A DNA stretch of 64,000 bases from Pseudomonadota bacterium (lineage in GTDB: Bacteria > Pseudomonadota > Alphaproteobacteria > Rhizobiales > Xanthobacteraceae): NCBI GenBank assembly GCA_023387735.1, contig JAEWHP010000012.1, positions 1 to 64,000 of the forward strand. The letters are read 5' to 3'. The notes below the pieces were generated by a model, which did no database searches, was not told the DNA's origin, and saw nothing but the letters and a program-made list of their open reading frames with translations. Below, one piece after another: positions 9,101 to 17,418 of the stretch. The position numbers were made by a program, and so were the translations under genes. The stretch's first letter is position 1, and every line of letters begins with the position of its first letter.

Positions 9101-9194
9101 GCGTCCCTGCCCTCGCTTCAGTTCGCCTGTTACATTAGGCTGCCATCAAAGCCCTAGTGAATACTCGGGCGCAAGCCAATGAATTGTTAGACAA

Positions 9195-10019
9195 ATGCCC
9201 ACCCAGATCGCCCGCATCTCAGACCCGCAACCGCCGATCCTGCTGCGCGAAAAAGCAGGCTCCATCGCCGTGCTCACGCTCAACCGGCCGGCATCGCGCA
9301 ACAGCCTGTCGGAAGGCCTGATCGCCGAACTGCATGGTGCGCTGAAAGAGATCCACGACGACAAGCGCGTCCGCGCGGTCGTGCTCGCGGCCAACGGCCC
9401 GGCGTTCTCGGCGGGCCATGACATGAAGGAATTGACCTCGCGCCGCAGCGATGCCGATCGCGGGCGCGCCTACTTTGCGCAGATCATGGACGCCTGCAGC
9501 GCGATGATGCAGGCGATCGTGCAGCTGCCGAAGCCGGTTGTCGCCGCCGTGCAGGGCATCGCCACCGCCGCCGGCTGCCAGTTGGTGGCAAGCTGCGATC
9601 TCGCCGTCGCTTCGGAAGCCGCCGGATTCGCGACGCCCGGCGTCGATATCGGCCTGTTCTGCTCGACGCCGATGGTGGCGCTGTCGCGCAATATCCCGCG
9701 CAAGCAGGCGATGGAGATGCTGCTGACCGGCGAGCCGATTTCGGCGGAAACGGCGAAGTCGATCGGCCTCGTCAACCAGGTGGTCGCCGCCGGCACCGAA
9801 CGCGATGCCGCGATCGCGCTGGCGCAAAAGGTCGCGCTCAAATCCGCCTACACCATCAAGCTCGGCAAGGAAGCGTTCTATCGCCAGGCCGAAATGAACC
9901 TTGCCGACGCCTATCGCTATGCGGCACAGGTGATGACCGAGAACATGCTGGCGCGCGACGCCGAGGAAGGCATCGGCGCCTTCATCGAGAAGCGCGAGCC
10001 GAAATGGCGGGATGAGTAA
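9195..10019 (+). CDS. Enoyl-CoA hydratase/isomerase family protein (ECHDC3-like)
   Basis: This 274-residue crotonase-fold protein has the CoA-binding loop AFSAGHDMKEL and the second oxyanion-hole segment VVAAVQGIATAAGCQLVASCDLAVAS. The usual hydratase Glu pair is not obvious: the position after AGHDMKEL and the segment FATPGVDIGLFCSTP resemble the ECHDC3 subgroup, whose reaction is uncertain. It is therefore called by family only. The start follows a divergent 94-base gap to the thioesterase gene. Confidence 0.85.
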   Translation: MPTQIARISDPQPPILLREKAGSIAVLTLNRPASRNSLSEGLIAELHGALKEIHDDKRVRAVVLAANGPAFSAGHDMKELTSRRSDADRGRAYFAQIMDACSAMMQAIVQLPKPVVAAVQGIATAAGCQLVASCDLAVASEAAGFATPGVDIGLFCSTPMVALSRNIPRKQAMEMLLTGEPISAETAKSIGLVNQVVAAGTERDAAIALAQKVALKSAYTIKLGKEAFYRQAEMNLADAYRYAAQVMTENMLARDAEEGIGAFIEKREPKWRDE

Positions 10020-10034
10020 TAGCGCCATAGCCTC

Positions 10035-10113
10035 CGTCATTCCGGGGCTCGCGCAGCGAGAACCCGGAATCTCGAGGTTCCGGGTTCGATGCTACGCATC
10101 GCCCCGGAACGAC
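10035..10113. repeat. Palindromic intergenic repeat (CGTCATTCCGGGG type)
   Basis: The element begins CGTCATTCCGGGGC and ends GCCCCGGAACGACG, with inner arms around CCCGGAATCTCGAGGTTCCGGG. It fills the gap between the crotonase and CoA-binding protein genes. The same type occurs at 12160-12265. The reading frame of the next gene runs back through it, which is why that start was moved downstream. Confidence 0.8.
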
Positions 10114-10128
10114 GAACTGGAAACCAAA

Positions 10129-10713
10129 ATGAACCACGACGCCTACGACGACAACTACATCCGCGGCATCCTCAACGGCGTGAAGTCGATCGCGATGGTC
10201 GGCGCGTCGCCGGTCAACGTACGGCCGAGCTACTTCGCGTTCAAATACCTGGCGCAGCGCGGCTACGACATGATTCCGGTCAATCCCGGCCACGTCGGCA
10301 AGAACCTGCTCGGAAAACCCTTCGTCGCCTCGCTGTCGGATATCGGACGCCCGATCGACATGATCGACATCTTCCGCAACTCCAGCCACATCATGCCCGT
10401 GGTCGAAGAAGCGCTGAAACTGTCGCCGCTGCCGAAGGTGATCTGGATGCAGCTTGGCGCGCGCGACGATGCGGCGGCCGGGAAAGCCGAAGCTGCCGGG
10501 CTCAAGGTGGTGATGAACCGCTGCCCGAAGATCGAGTATGGACGGCTGTCGTCGGAGATCTCGTGGATGGGGGTCAATTCGCGAACGCTGAGTTCGAAGC
10601 GTGCGCCGATTCCGACGCAGGGCATGCGGCTGTCGCTGAACCGGACCAGCGTCGGCGGCGGCGAGACTGCGGCATCCGACCGCGCCGCGAAGAACAAAAA
10701 CGAACTTACGTAA
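10129..10713 (+). CDS. CoA-binding (Rossmann-fold) domain protein
   Basis: This 194-residue protein matches the small CoA_binding family (YccU-like). VKSIAMVGASPVNVRPSYFAFKYL is the nucleotide-binding start, MIPVNPGHVGKNLLGKPFVASLSDI and IDMIDIFRNSSHIMPVVEEAL follow, and VIWMQLGARDD and VVMNRCPKIEYGRL complete the fold. Members bind CoA but have no firm reaction. The ATG at 10129 (MNHDAYDD) is used because the upstream part of the frame translates an intergenic repeat. It lies between an enoyl-CoA hydratase and a sulfhydrylase gene on the same strand. Confidence 0.85.
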   Translation: MNHDAYDDNYIRGILNGVKSIAMVGASPVNVRPSYFAFKYLAQRGYDMIPVNPGHVGKNLLGKPFVASLSDIGRPIDMIDIFRNSSHIMPVVEEALKLSPLPKVIWMQLGARDDAAAGKAEAAGLKVVMNRCPKIEYGRLSSEISWMGVNSRTLSSKRAPIPTQGMRLSLNRTSVGGGETAASDRAAKNKNELT

Positions 10714-10864
10714 TCTGAATGCAAAATAATTGTTTCGACAAGGCGGCCTGAAGAAGTACGCCCGTTTCTAATCCAATTTGTGATCCATCCAACTTGACGG
10801 CGCAGGCGGCTGCGATCAGCATGCCGCGCATTTTTGAACAAGGCAAACCAACAGGACTCATCGA

Positions 10865-12145
10865 ATGACCGACCGTCCCCCGGGATTTTCAACCCTTGCC
10901 GTGCATGCCGGCGCGCAGCCTGATCCGACCACCGGTGCGCGGGCGACACCGATTTATCAGACGACGTCTTTCGTGTTCAACGACGCCGATCACGCCGCCT
11001 CGCTGTTCGGCCTGCAGGCGTTCGGCAACATCTATACCCGCATCGGAAATCCGACCAACGCAGTGCTCGAAGAGCGTGTCGCGGCCCTCGAAGGCGGCAC
11101 TGCCGCGCTCGCGGTCGCATCCGGACACGCCGCGCAACTGGTCGTGCTTCAGCAATTGCTGATGCCGGGCGACGAGATCGTCGCAGCGCGCAAGCTCTAC
11201 GGCGGATCGATCAACCAGTTCACCCACGCCTTCAAGAGTTTTGGCTGGAACGTGGCGTGGGCCGATCCCGATGACATCGGCAGTTTCGAGCGCGCGATCA
11301 CGCCGCACACCAAGGCAATCTTCATCGAGTCGATCGCCAACCCCGCCGGCAGCATCACCGATATTGAGGCGATCGCGGAAGTGGCCCGCAAGGCCGGCGT
11401 GCCCCTGATCGTCGACAACACGCTGGCGACGCCCTATCTGATCCGCCCGATCGATCATGGCGCGGACATCGTCGTGCATTCGCTGACGAAGTTTCTCGGC
11501 GGCCACGGCAACTCGCTCGGCGGAATCATCGTCGATGCCGGTACCTTCGACTGGTCGAAGGACAACAAGTACCCGATGCTGAGCGAGCCGCGCCCCGAAT
11601 ATCACGGCATCAGGATCCAGGAGACGTTCGGCAATTTCGCCTTCGCGATCGCCTGCCGCGTACTCGGCCTGCGCGACCTCGGCCCCGCATTGTCGCCGTT
11701 CAATGCCTTCATGATCCTGACCGGCATCGAGACGCTGCCGCTGCGCATGCGGAAGCATTGCGACAATGCAAAGGCGGTCGCGGAATTCCTGTCCAGCCAT
11801 CCCGCCGTCGCATCGGTGAATTACGCCGGCCTCGAGACCGACAAGTACAACAAGCTCGCGCGCAAATACGCGCCGAAGGGCGCCGGCGCCGTGTTCACCT
11901 TCAGCCTGAAGGGCGGCTACGACGCCGGCGTCAGCCTGGTGTCGAACCTGAAGCTGTTCTCGCATCTCGCCAATGTCGGCGACACCCGCTCGCTGGTGAT
12001 CCACCCGGCATCGACCACCCACAGCCAGCTCGACGACGCCGCCAAGGTGAAATCCGGCGCCGCGCCTGACGTGGTGCGGCTGTCGATCGGCATCGAGGAC
12101 AAGGAAGACCTGATCGCGGATCTGGAGCAGGCGCTGACGGCGTAA
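10865..12145 (+). CDS. metY: O-acetylhomoserine sulfhydrylase (aminocarboxypropyltransferase)
   Basis: This 426-residue PLP enzyme of the Cys/Met metabolism family makes homocysteine from O-acetylhomoserine and sulfide. Seen are PIYQTTSFVFND near the N terminus, the NIYTRIGNPT loop, LYGGSINQF, LIVDNTLATPYL and the PLP-binding Lys209 in VVHSLTKFLGGHGNSLGG. The length and the HGNSLGG segment fit MetY rather than cystathionine gamma-synthase. The 151-base leader was checked for a SAM-II riboswitch and none was recognised. A downstream repeat separates it from the next gene. Confidence 0.93.
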   Translation: MTDRPPGFSTLAVHAGAQPDPTTGARATPIYQTTSFVFNDADHAASLFGLQAFGNIYTRIGNPTNAVLEERVAALEGGTAALAVASGHAAQLVVLQQLLMPGDEIVAARKLYGGSINQFTHAFKSFGWNVAWADPDDIGSFERAITPHTKAIFIESIANPAGSITDIEAIAEVARKAGVPLIVDNTLATPYLIRPIDHGADIVVHSLTKFLGGHGNSLGGIIVDAGTFDWSKDNKYPMLSEPRPEYHGIRIQETFGNFAFAIACRVLGLRDLGPALSPFNAFMILTGIETLPLRMRKHCDNAKAVAEFLSSHPAVASVNYAGLETDKYNKLARKYAPKGAGAVFTFSLKGGYDAGVSLVSNLKLFSHLANVGDTRSLVIHPASTTHSQLDDAAKVKSGAAPDVVRLSIGIEDKEDLIADLEQALTA

Positions 12146-12159
12146 GGCTTCACCACGTC

Positions 12160-12265
12160 CGTCATTCCGGGGCGATGCGAAGCATCGAACCCGGAATCTC
12201 GAGATTCCCCGGGGGTGCAATTGCACCCCTGAGGTCTGGTGCTAACGCACCATCCCGGAATGACG
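12160..12265. repeat. Palindromic intergenic repeat (CGTCATTCCGGGG type)
   Basis: It begins CGTCATTCCGGGGCGATGCG and ends CCATCCCGGAATGACG, so the outer arms are complementary. An inner hairpin GGGGGTGCAATTGCACCCC is a near-perfect palindrome. It is the same family as the element at 10035-10113 and lies after metY. Confidence 0.82.
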
Positions 12266-12369
12266 GCGGGCTGCCGCGCCGTTAACCTCCCCAAATCACA
12301 GGCCTCTCGTTAACGCCCATTCCGGCATAAAGTGGCTCTGAACCGCCCTCGGATGATTCGGAGCCAACG

Positions 12370-12966
12370 ATGCTGCGCTGGATGACGCCAATCCTTGTCG
12401 CGATGTGCGCGGCCGGAACCGCCGCCGCTCAGAGTCCCGACGCCACCAAAGCGGCTGACGGCCCCGCAGCAACGAAGCCTGCCGACAGCCCGGCCGCTGC
12501 TCAGCCGACTGACAAGCCGGCCACCGCCAAGCCCACTGACAACCAAACAACGGCCAAACCCGCCGAGAGCCCGGCCACTATCAAGTCGACCAACAGCCCT
12601 GCCGCCGCGAAGCGCGCCGGCAAACCCGCCACTCCAAGGCGCGCCACGGTCGTTGCCGCTGGCCAGTTGCCGCCGGGCCTGCCCCGCGTGCACTACAAAT
12701 ACAGGACCACGGTTGCTCCCGCCGCGCCGCTCTACGTGCGCCGTGGCCGCGCGCTGGTGATCGAAGAGGAAACGGAGGTGTTCGCGCCGCTGGCCGCCTA
12801 CGCGCCGCGCATCAATGGTACGCCACTGCTGCCGGGCTCGGCGACGCTGCCCGGCTATTACGGCACGACGCATTCCTATAGCTATGACGGGCCCTATTAC
12901 GGCGGCCCCTACACGCCCTATTGGGACCGGCTGCCCTACGCCTGCGGCGTGTACGGATATTGCTAG
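12370..12966 (+). CDS. Secreted Ala/Pro/Lys/Thr-rich hypothetical protein
   Basis: This 198-residue protein has a signal peptide (MLRWMTPILVAMCAAGTAAAQ, cleavage near AAA-QS). Residues about 22-95 are a degenerate repeat built on PA-x-x-KP-x-D, a low-complexity spacer or wall-spanning segment. The C-terminal half has a small domain ending in Tyr/Gly/Pro-rich sequence (GPYYGGPYTPYW) and a final Cys. Function unknown, probably a cell-envelope protein. It is followed by nadQ with a 35-base gap. Confidence 0.68.
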   Translation: MLRWMTPILVAMCAAGTAAAQSPDATKAADGPAATKPADSPAAAQPTDKPATAKPTDNQTTAKPAESPATIKSTNSPAAAKRAGKPATPRRATVVAAGQLPPGLPRVHYKYRTTVAPAAPLYVRRGRALVIEEETEVFAPLAAYAPRINGTPLLPGSATLPGYYGTTHSYSYDGPYYGGPYTPYWDRLPYACGVYGYC

Positions 12967-13001
12967 TGGCGCCTCTCCAATAACGGAAACGGACCATCGA
13001 C

Positions 13002-13949
13002 GTGGCAGGGGCATCGCGAAAAGCAGGTTCTGCGAACGCCATCACGGCGGACCTCGTTGCCGTGCTCGTCGCCGTCACTGATGGCGAGCCCAAGATCATG
13101 ACCATCGCCAATGCCGACGCGCTCCCCAGCGGTCCGTTCGAATTTGCCCACCGCTCGCTGCAAACCGGATTGCGCGCGTGGGTCGAGGCGCAGACCGGGC
13201 ATCCGCTGGGCTATGTCGAGCAGCTCTACACTTTCGCCGATCGCGGACGGACCGGCGATGCCAAGTCACCGCATTCGATCTCGATCAGCTATCTCGGCCT
13301 CACCCGCGAAGACCAGGTGGGCCAGGGTTTCGAGGCCGATTGGTCCGGCTGGTACGAGTATTTCCCGTGGGAGGACCAACGGACCGATCTGCCGGCTTCG
13401 CTGGCCAAGATGCTGGCGTCGCGGCTGCGGGCATGGTCGAAAGCCGCATCCACTGCCGCCCTGCAGCGCGAACGCTGGCAGCGCGTGGCCATCACCTTCG
13501 GCCTCGACGGGCGCGAATGGAATGAGGAACTGGTGCTGCAGCGTTACGAGCTGCTCTACGAAGCCGGACTGATCCCGGAAGCGGTGCGCGACGGGGCTGA
13601 TGCCACGGCCGTCATTCCCGGCCGGCCGATGACCGGCGACCATCGCCGCATCCTCGCGACCGGAATTGCCAGGCTGCGCGCCAAGATCAAGTACCGTCCC
13701 GTCGTGTTCGAATTGATGCCCGCGGAATTCACCCTGCTGCAACTGCAACGCAGTGTTGAGGCGCTTGCAGGCCGGCTGGTCCACAAGCAGAACTTCCGCC
13801 GCCTCATCGAGCAGCAGCAACTGGTTGAGGAAACTGGCGCAATCGCCGCCGACACCGTCGGGCGGCCGGCCAAGCTGTTCCGCTTCCGCCACGCCGTGCT
13901 GGCCGAACGGGCAGTTGCCGGCACCAAGCTTCCGCTTTCGCGCACTTGA
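13002..13949 (+). CDS. nadQ: NadQ-type Nudix-related repressor of NAD biosynthesis
   Basis: This 315-residue protein looks like the NrtR/NadQ group: a Nudix-like effector domain (about 15-215) joined to a winged-helix domain. The winged helix is seen in VFELMPAEFTLLQLQRSVEALAG, KQNFRRLIEQQQLVEETG and GRPAKLFRFR. NadQ proteins of Rhizobiales repress nadABC and respond to an NAD-related signal. That is family knowledge. The canonical Nudix box (GX5EX7REUXEEXGU) is not visible, as expected for a regulator. The GTG at 13002 is taken as start. nadA begins 54 bases downstream, and two matching inverted repeats lie between the genes. Confidence 0.85.
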   Translation: MAGASRKAGSANAITADLVAVLVAVTDGEPKIMTIANADALPSGPFEFAHRSLQTGLRAWVEAQTGHPLGYVEQLYTFADRGRTGDAKSPHSISISYLGLTREDQVGQGFEADWSGWYEYFPWEDQRTDLPASLAKMLASRLRAWSKAASTAALQRERWQRVAITFGLDGREWNEELVLQRYELLYEAGLIPEAVRDGADATAVIPGRPMTGDHRRILATGIARLRAKIKYRPVVFELMPAEFTLLQLQRSVEALAGRLVHKQNFRRLIEQQQLVEETGAIAADTVGRPAKLFRFRHAVLAERAVAGTKLPLSRT

Positions 13950-13956
13950 CTTCGAT

Positions 13957-13975
13957 TATGCTCAGGATAAGTATA
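13957..13975. promoter_or_regulatory. Putative NadQ operator 1 (imperfect) with nadA promoter
   Basis: TATGCTC-AGGAT-AAGTATA is an inverted repeat with the same 7-5-7 layout as the perfect site at 13984-14002 and two mismatches between arms. A TTGACT at 13946-13951, overlapping the nadQ stop, could be the -35 element with the -10 inside this site. Binding here would block nadABC transcription. Confidence 0.6.
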
Positions 13976-13983
13976 AGCCATAA

Positions 13984-14002
13984 TATACTCATGGAGAGTA
14001 TA
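13984..14002. promoter_or_regulatory. Putative NadQ operator 2 (perfect inverted repeat)
   Basis: TATACTC-ATGGA-GAGTATA is a perfect 7-bp inverted repeat with a 5-bp spacer. It ends one base before the nadA ATG. Its centre is 27 bp from that of operator 1, about two and a half helical turns. Confidence 0.72.
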
Positions 14003-14003
14003 A

Positions 14004-14990
14004 ATGGCCGATCTCAGCTCCGCACCGCTCGCCCGTTCCGCAACGCTCTATGAAAGGGTCAGGCGCGTCATTCCGCCGCCCGAATGGGCGACCTTCGCAG
14101 AGGATGTCGACGCGGTCCTCGAGCTGAAGCGAAGGCGCAACGCGGTGATCCTGGCGCACAACTACCAGACGCCCGAGATCTTCCACGGCGTCGCCGACAT
14201 CGTGGGTGACAGCCTGCTGCTCGCGCGCGAAGCGATCAAGGTCGATGCCGACATCATCGTGCTGGCCGGCGTGCACTTCATGGCGGAGACGGCAAAGCTG
14301 CTGAACCCGGAAAAGACCGTGCTGATCCCGGACCTTGCGGCCGGCTGTTCACTTGCGGACTCGATCACTGCCGACGACGTGCGGCTGATGCGCCAGCGCT
14401 ATCCCGGCGTGCCCGTCGTCACCTACGTCAACACATCGGCCGCGGTGAAGGCGGAATCCGACATCTGCTGCACCTCGGGCAATGCGCTCAAGGTCGTGGA
14501 ATCGCTTGGCGTGGAGCGCGTCATCATGCTGCCCGATGAATATCTGGCGCAGAACATCGCCGCGCAGACCGGCGTGAAGATCATCGCCTGGAAAGGCCAT
14601 TGCGAGGTGCATGAGCTGTTCACGGCGTCCGACGTCCGGCAACTGCGCGAAAATCACCCTGACGTGACCATCCTCGCGCATCCGGAGTGCCCGCCCGAAG
14701 TGGTGGCGGAAGCTGATTTCTCCGGCTCGACGGCAGCCATGTCGGACTTCGTCGGCAGGCAGCGGCCGCCCCGGGTCGTGCTGCTGACGGAATGCTCGAT
14801 GAGCGACAACGTCGCGGTGCTGCACCCCGATGTGGAGTTCGTCCGGCCCTGCAATCTCTGCCCGCACATGAAGCGCATCACGCTGAAGAACATTCGCCAC
14901 ACGTTGGAAACCGGCCGGCACGAGGTGACGATTGATCCGGCGATCGCGGCACAAGCCCGAGGTGCCGTGGAAAGGATGCTGGCGCTATGA
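14004..14990 (+). CDS. nadA: Quinolinate synthase A
   Basis: This 328-residue enzyme condenses iminoaspartate with dihydroxyacetone phosphate to quinolinate, using a [4Fe-4S] cluster. Family segments seen: VILAHNYQTPEIF, ADIVGDSLLLAREA, VHFMAETAKLLNPEKTVLIPD, AGCSLAD (one cluster Cys), TYVNTSAAVKAESDICCTSGNA (second Cys) and PCNLCPHMKRITL (third Cys). It is the first gene of nadABC. Its stop overlaps the nadB start by four bases (14987-14990, ATGA), so translation is coupled. Confidence 0.97.
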   Translation: MADLSSAPLARSATLYERVRRVIPPPEWATFAEDVDAVLELKRRRNAVILAHNYQTPEIFHGVADIVGDSLLLAREAIKVDADIIVLAGVHFMAETAKLLNPEKTVLIPDLAAGCSLADSITADDVRLMRQRYPGVPVVTYVNTSAAVKAESDICCTSGNALKVVESLGVERVIMLPDEYLAQNIAAQTGVKIIAWKGHCEVHELFTASDVRQLRENHPDVTILAHPECPPEVVAEADFSGSTAAMSDFVGRQRPPRVVLLTECSMSDNVAVLHPDVEFVRPCNLCPHMKRITLKNIRHTLETGRHEVTIDPAIAAQARGAVERMLAL

Positions 14991-16541
14991 GCACGCAGAT
15001 TTCAGCACTCGACAATCGTCCCGTCATCATCGGCGGTGGCGCCGCTGGCTTGATGACCGCGCTGCTGATGGCGCCGGAGCCGGTGCTGCTGCTGTCGAAG
15101 GCGCCGCTCGGGGCGGAAGCATCGAGCCTGTGGGCGCAGGGCGGATTGGCGGCAGCGATGGGCGGGGATGACGACCCATCCCTACATCTGGCCGATACGC
15201 TCGCCGCCGGCGCGGGGCTTTGCGATGAAGCCGTCGCAAGCCGCATCGTTCACGCGGCGCCTGCAGCCGTCGAACATCTGGCAAGACTTGGCGTCGGCTT
15301 CGACCGGCGGACGGACGGCGGCTGGCGGTTAGGCCTCGAAGCCGCCCACGGCCGCAACCGGATCGTGCACGCGACCGGCGACGGCACCGGTCGTGAAATC
15401 ATGCGCGCACTGATCGCAGCGGTGCGCCGTTGTCCATCGATCACGCTGCTGGAAGGCGTTGAAGCGCTGAGCCTCATCGTCGAGGACAATGCGATCAAGG
15501 GCGTGCTCGCGGTGAACGCGCGCGGTCCGATGGTGATCGACAGCGGCCGCGTCGTGATAGCCACAGGCGGGATCGGCGGGTTGTTTGTGGACAGCACCAA
15601 TCCGGCCGGCTGTTTTGGCCAGGGGCTGGCGCTGGCAGCGCGTGCGGGCGCACAGCTTTCCGACCTCGAATTCATCCAGTTTCACCCGACCGCCTTCGAC
15701 GGGCCGCAACGGCCGATGCCGCTGGTCACCGAGGCCGTGCGCGGCGACGGCGCCACCCTGATCGACGACACCGGGCAACGCTTCATGGCCGACCAGCCCG
15801 GCGCCGAGCTTGCACCCCGCGACATCGTCGCACGCGCGGTCTGGCGTCGTCGCGCCGAAGGACATCGTGTGTTCCTCGACGCGCGGAAACATCCGGGAGC
15901 GGAATTTGCAAAACGCTATCCGGTCATCTCCGCGTTCTGCAAAATGGCCGGGATCGATCCGTCGACCGATCCGATTCCAGTCCGGCCGGCAGTGCACTAC
16001 CACATGGGCGGTATCTCCGTGGATATCGCGGGCCGCAGCAGCGTGGAGGGCCTGTGGGCCTGCGGCGAAGTCAGCCGCACGGGGTTGCATGGCGCTAACC
16101 GGCTCGCCAGCAATTCCCTGATGGAAGCGATCGTCTGCGCGCGATGGGTTGCGGAGAGCGTCTGCAGCGCGCAGTTATGCCCCACTGAAATCGCGCGCTA
16201 CCGATTCGCCTCCGCCCGCATCCGACCCTTCCACCGTGCGGCCGATACTTTCGCAAGGTCTCGGCGTGCTTCGCGACCTGCACGGCATCGAACGCGCGAT
16301 CCGCAGCCTCTATTCGATCGCTACCGGCCGTGGCGCGGCATCCGATCCGGCGCTGGTGGGATTGATGATCGCGGTTGCCGCCTGGCGGCGCGAGGAAAGC
16401 CGCGGCGGGCATTATCGCAGCGACTTCCTCGACGCGCTGCCCGTGGCTGCGTCGTCAGCCATCTCCCTCGCAGACGCGTTCGGCACCGCTCGCGACATCG
16501 TCGAAACCGGATCACTTTCAGTTGGGAGCGCCCAGCCGTGA
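14987..16541 (+). pseudogene. nadB: L-aspartate oxidase, frameshifted in this sequence
   Basis: NadB oxidises L-aspartate to iminoaspartate with FAD. The N-terminal FAD/catalytic part is read from 14987: VIIGGGAAGLMTALL, SSLWAQGGLAAAMGGDDD, HYHMGGI and GLHGANRLASNSLMEA. After CARWVAES (about 16158) that frame turns into Arg-rich nonsense. The typical C-terminal helical domain (PILSQGLGVLRDLHGIE, AAWRREESRGGHYRSDF) continues in another frame from about 16190 and stops at 16541. One extra base or two missing bases between about 16158 and 16205 would explain it. The remnant frame has no stop and runs in frame into nadC. Sequencing error, real mutation or rare frameshifting are all possible. Confidence 0.85.
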
Positions 16542-17407
16542 ACCTTACGTCACTTCTGCCCCTCATATACGAGCCGCTGGTTCGAACCGCCCTGCTCGAA
16601 GACCTCGGACGCGCCGGCGACATCACCGCCGATGCGATCGTACCGGCCGACAGGCGCGCTTCGCTGGTCTTGCGCGCGCGCCAGCCCGGCGTCGTGGCCG
16701 GGCTCGACATCGCGCGTTGCGCCTTTCAACTCGTCAACCCTGCCATCCGGCTGGACGCGGAGCGGCCTGACGGCAGCGTGGTGGCGCCGGGCGACGTGAT
16801 TGCGACCATCGAGGGACCGGCGCGCGCGCTGTTGACCGGCGAGCGGACGGCGCTGAATTTCCTCTGCCACCTGAGCGGCGTCGCGACCGCGACGGCCTCG
16901 CTGGTCGCGGCCGCGCAAGGGACAAAGGCGCGCATCGTCTGCACCCGCAAGACGACGCCCGGATTGCGCGCGCTGGAAAAATACGCGGTGCGTGCCGGCG
17001 GCGGCAGCAATCACCGCTTCGGCCTCGACGATGCCGTTCTGATCAAGGACAACCACATCGCGCTGGCCGGCGACATCCGCACGGCCATCGAGCGGGCAAA
17101 GGCCCATGCCGGCCACCTCGTCAAGATCGAGGTCGAAGTCGACACGCTTGTCCAGCTCGAGCAGGCGCTCGCGATTGGCGTGGACGCCGTGCTGCTCGAC
17201 AACATGACGGTCGCGCAGCTCAGGGAAGCTATAACGATGACCGGGGACCGTGCGATCACGGAAGCTTCCGGTCGCATCACTGCGGAGACCGCCAAAGCGA
17301 TCGCCACCAGCGGCGTCGACCTGATTTCGGCCGGCTGGCTGACGCACAGTTCCGCCGCGCTCGATATCGGGCTCGACTATCCGGAGTTCAGTTCAGCCGG
17401 AAGTTGA
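16538..17407 (+). CDS. nadC: Nicotinate-nucleotide pyrophosphorylase (carboxylating)
   Basis: This 289-residue quinolinate phosphoribosyltransferase turns quinolinate and PRPP into nicotinate mononucleotide. Motifs seen: ALLEDLGRAGDITADAIV, GERTALNFLCHLSGVAT, the substrate-binding CTRKTTPGLRALEKYAVRAGGGSNHRFGLDDAVLIKDNHI, EVEVDTLVQLEQAL, VLLDNM and EASGRIT. The GTG start at 16538 overlaps the nadB stop (GTGA), so it depends on coupling. Because of the nadB shift, the nadB start frame is also continuous with nadC. It ends 11 bases from the convergent iron permease gene. Confidence 0.96.
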   Translation: MNLTSLLPLIYEPLVRTALLEDLGRAGDITADAIVPADRRASLVLRARQPGVVAGLDIARCAFQLVNPAIRLDAERPDGSVVAPGDVIATIEGPARALLTGERTALNFLCHLSGVATATASLVAAAQGTKARIVCTRKTTPGLRALEKYAVRAGGGSNHRFGLDDAVLIKDNHIALAGDIRTAIERAKAHAGHLVKIEVEVDTLVQLEQALAIGVDAVLLDNMTVAQLREAITMTGDRAITEASGRITAETAKAIATSGVDLISAGWLTHSSAALDIGLDYPEFSSAGS

Positions 17408-17418
17408 CGCGAACGGCA

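Noticed and set aside
10714..10864. SAM-II or other riboswitch before metY
   Set aside because: The leader was read for the SAM-II core and pseudoknot pattern and did not match. Only a weak GCGGC/GCCGC hairpin was seen.
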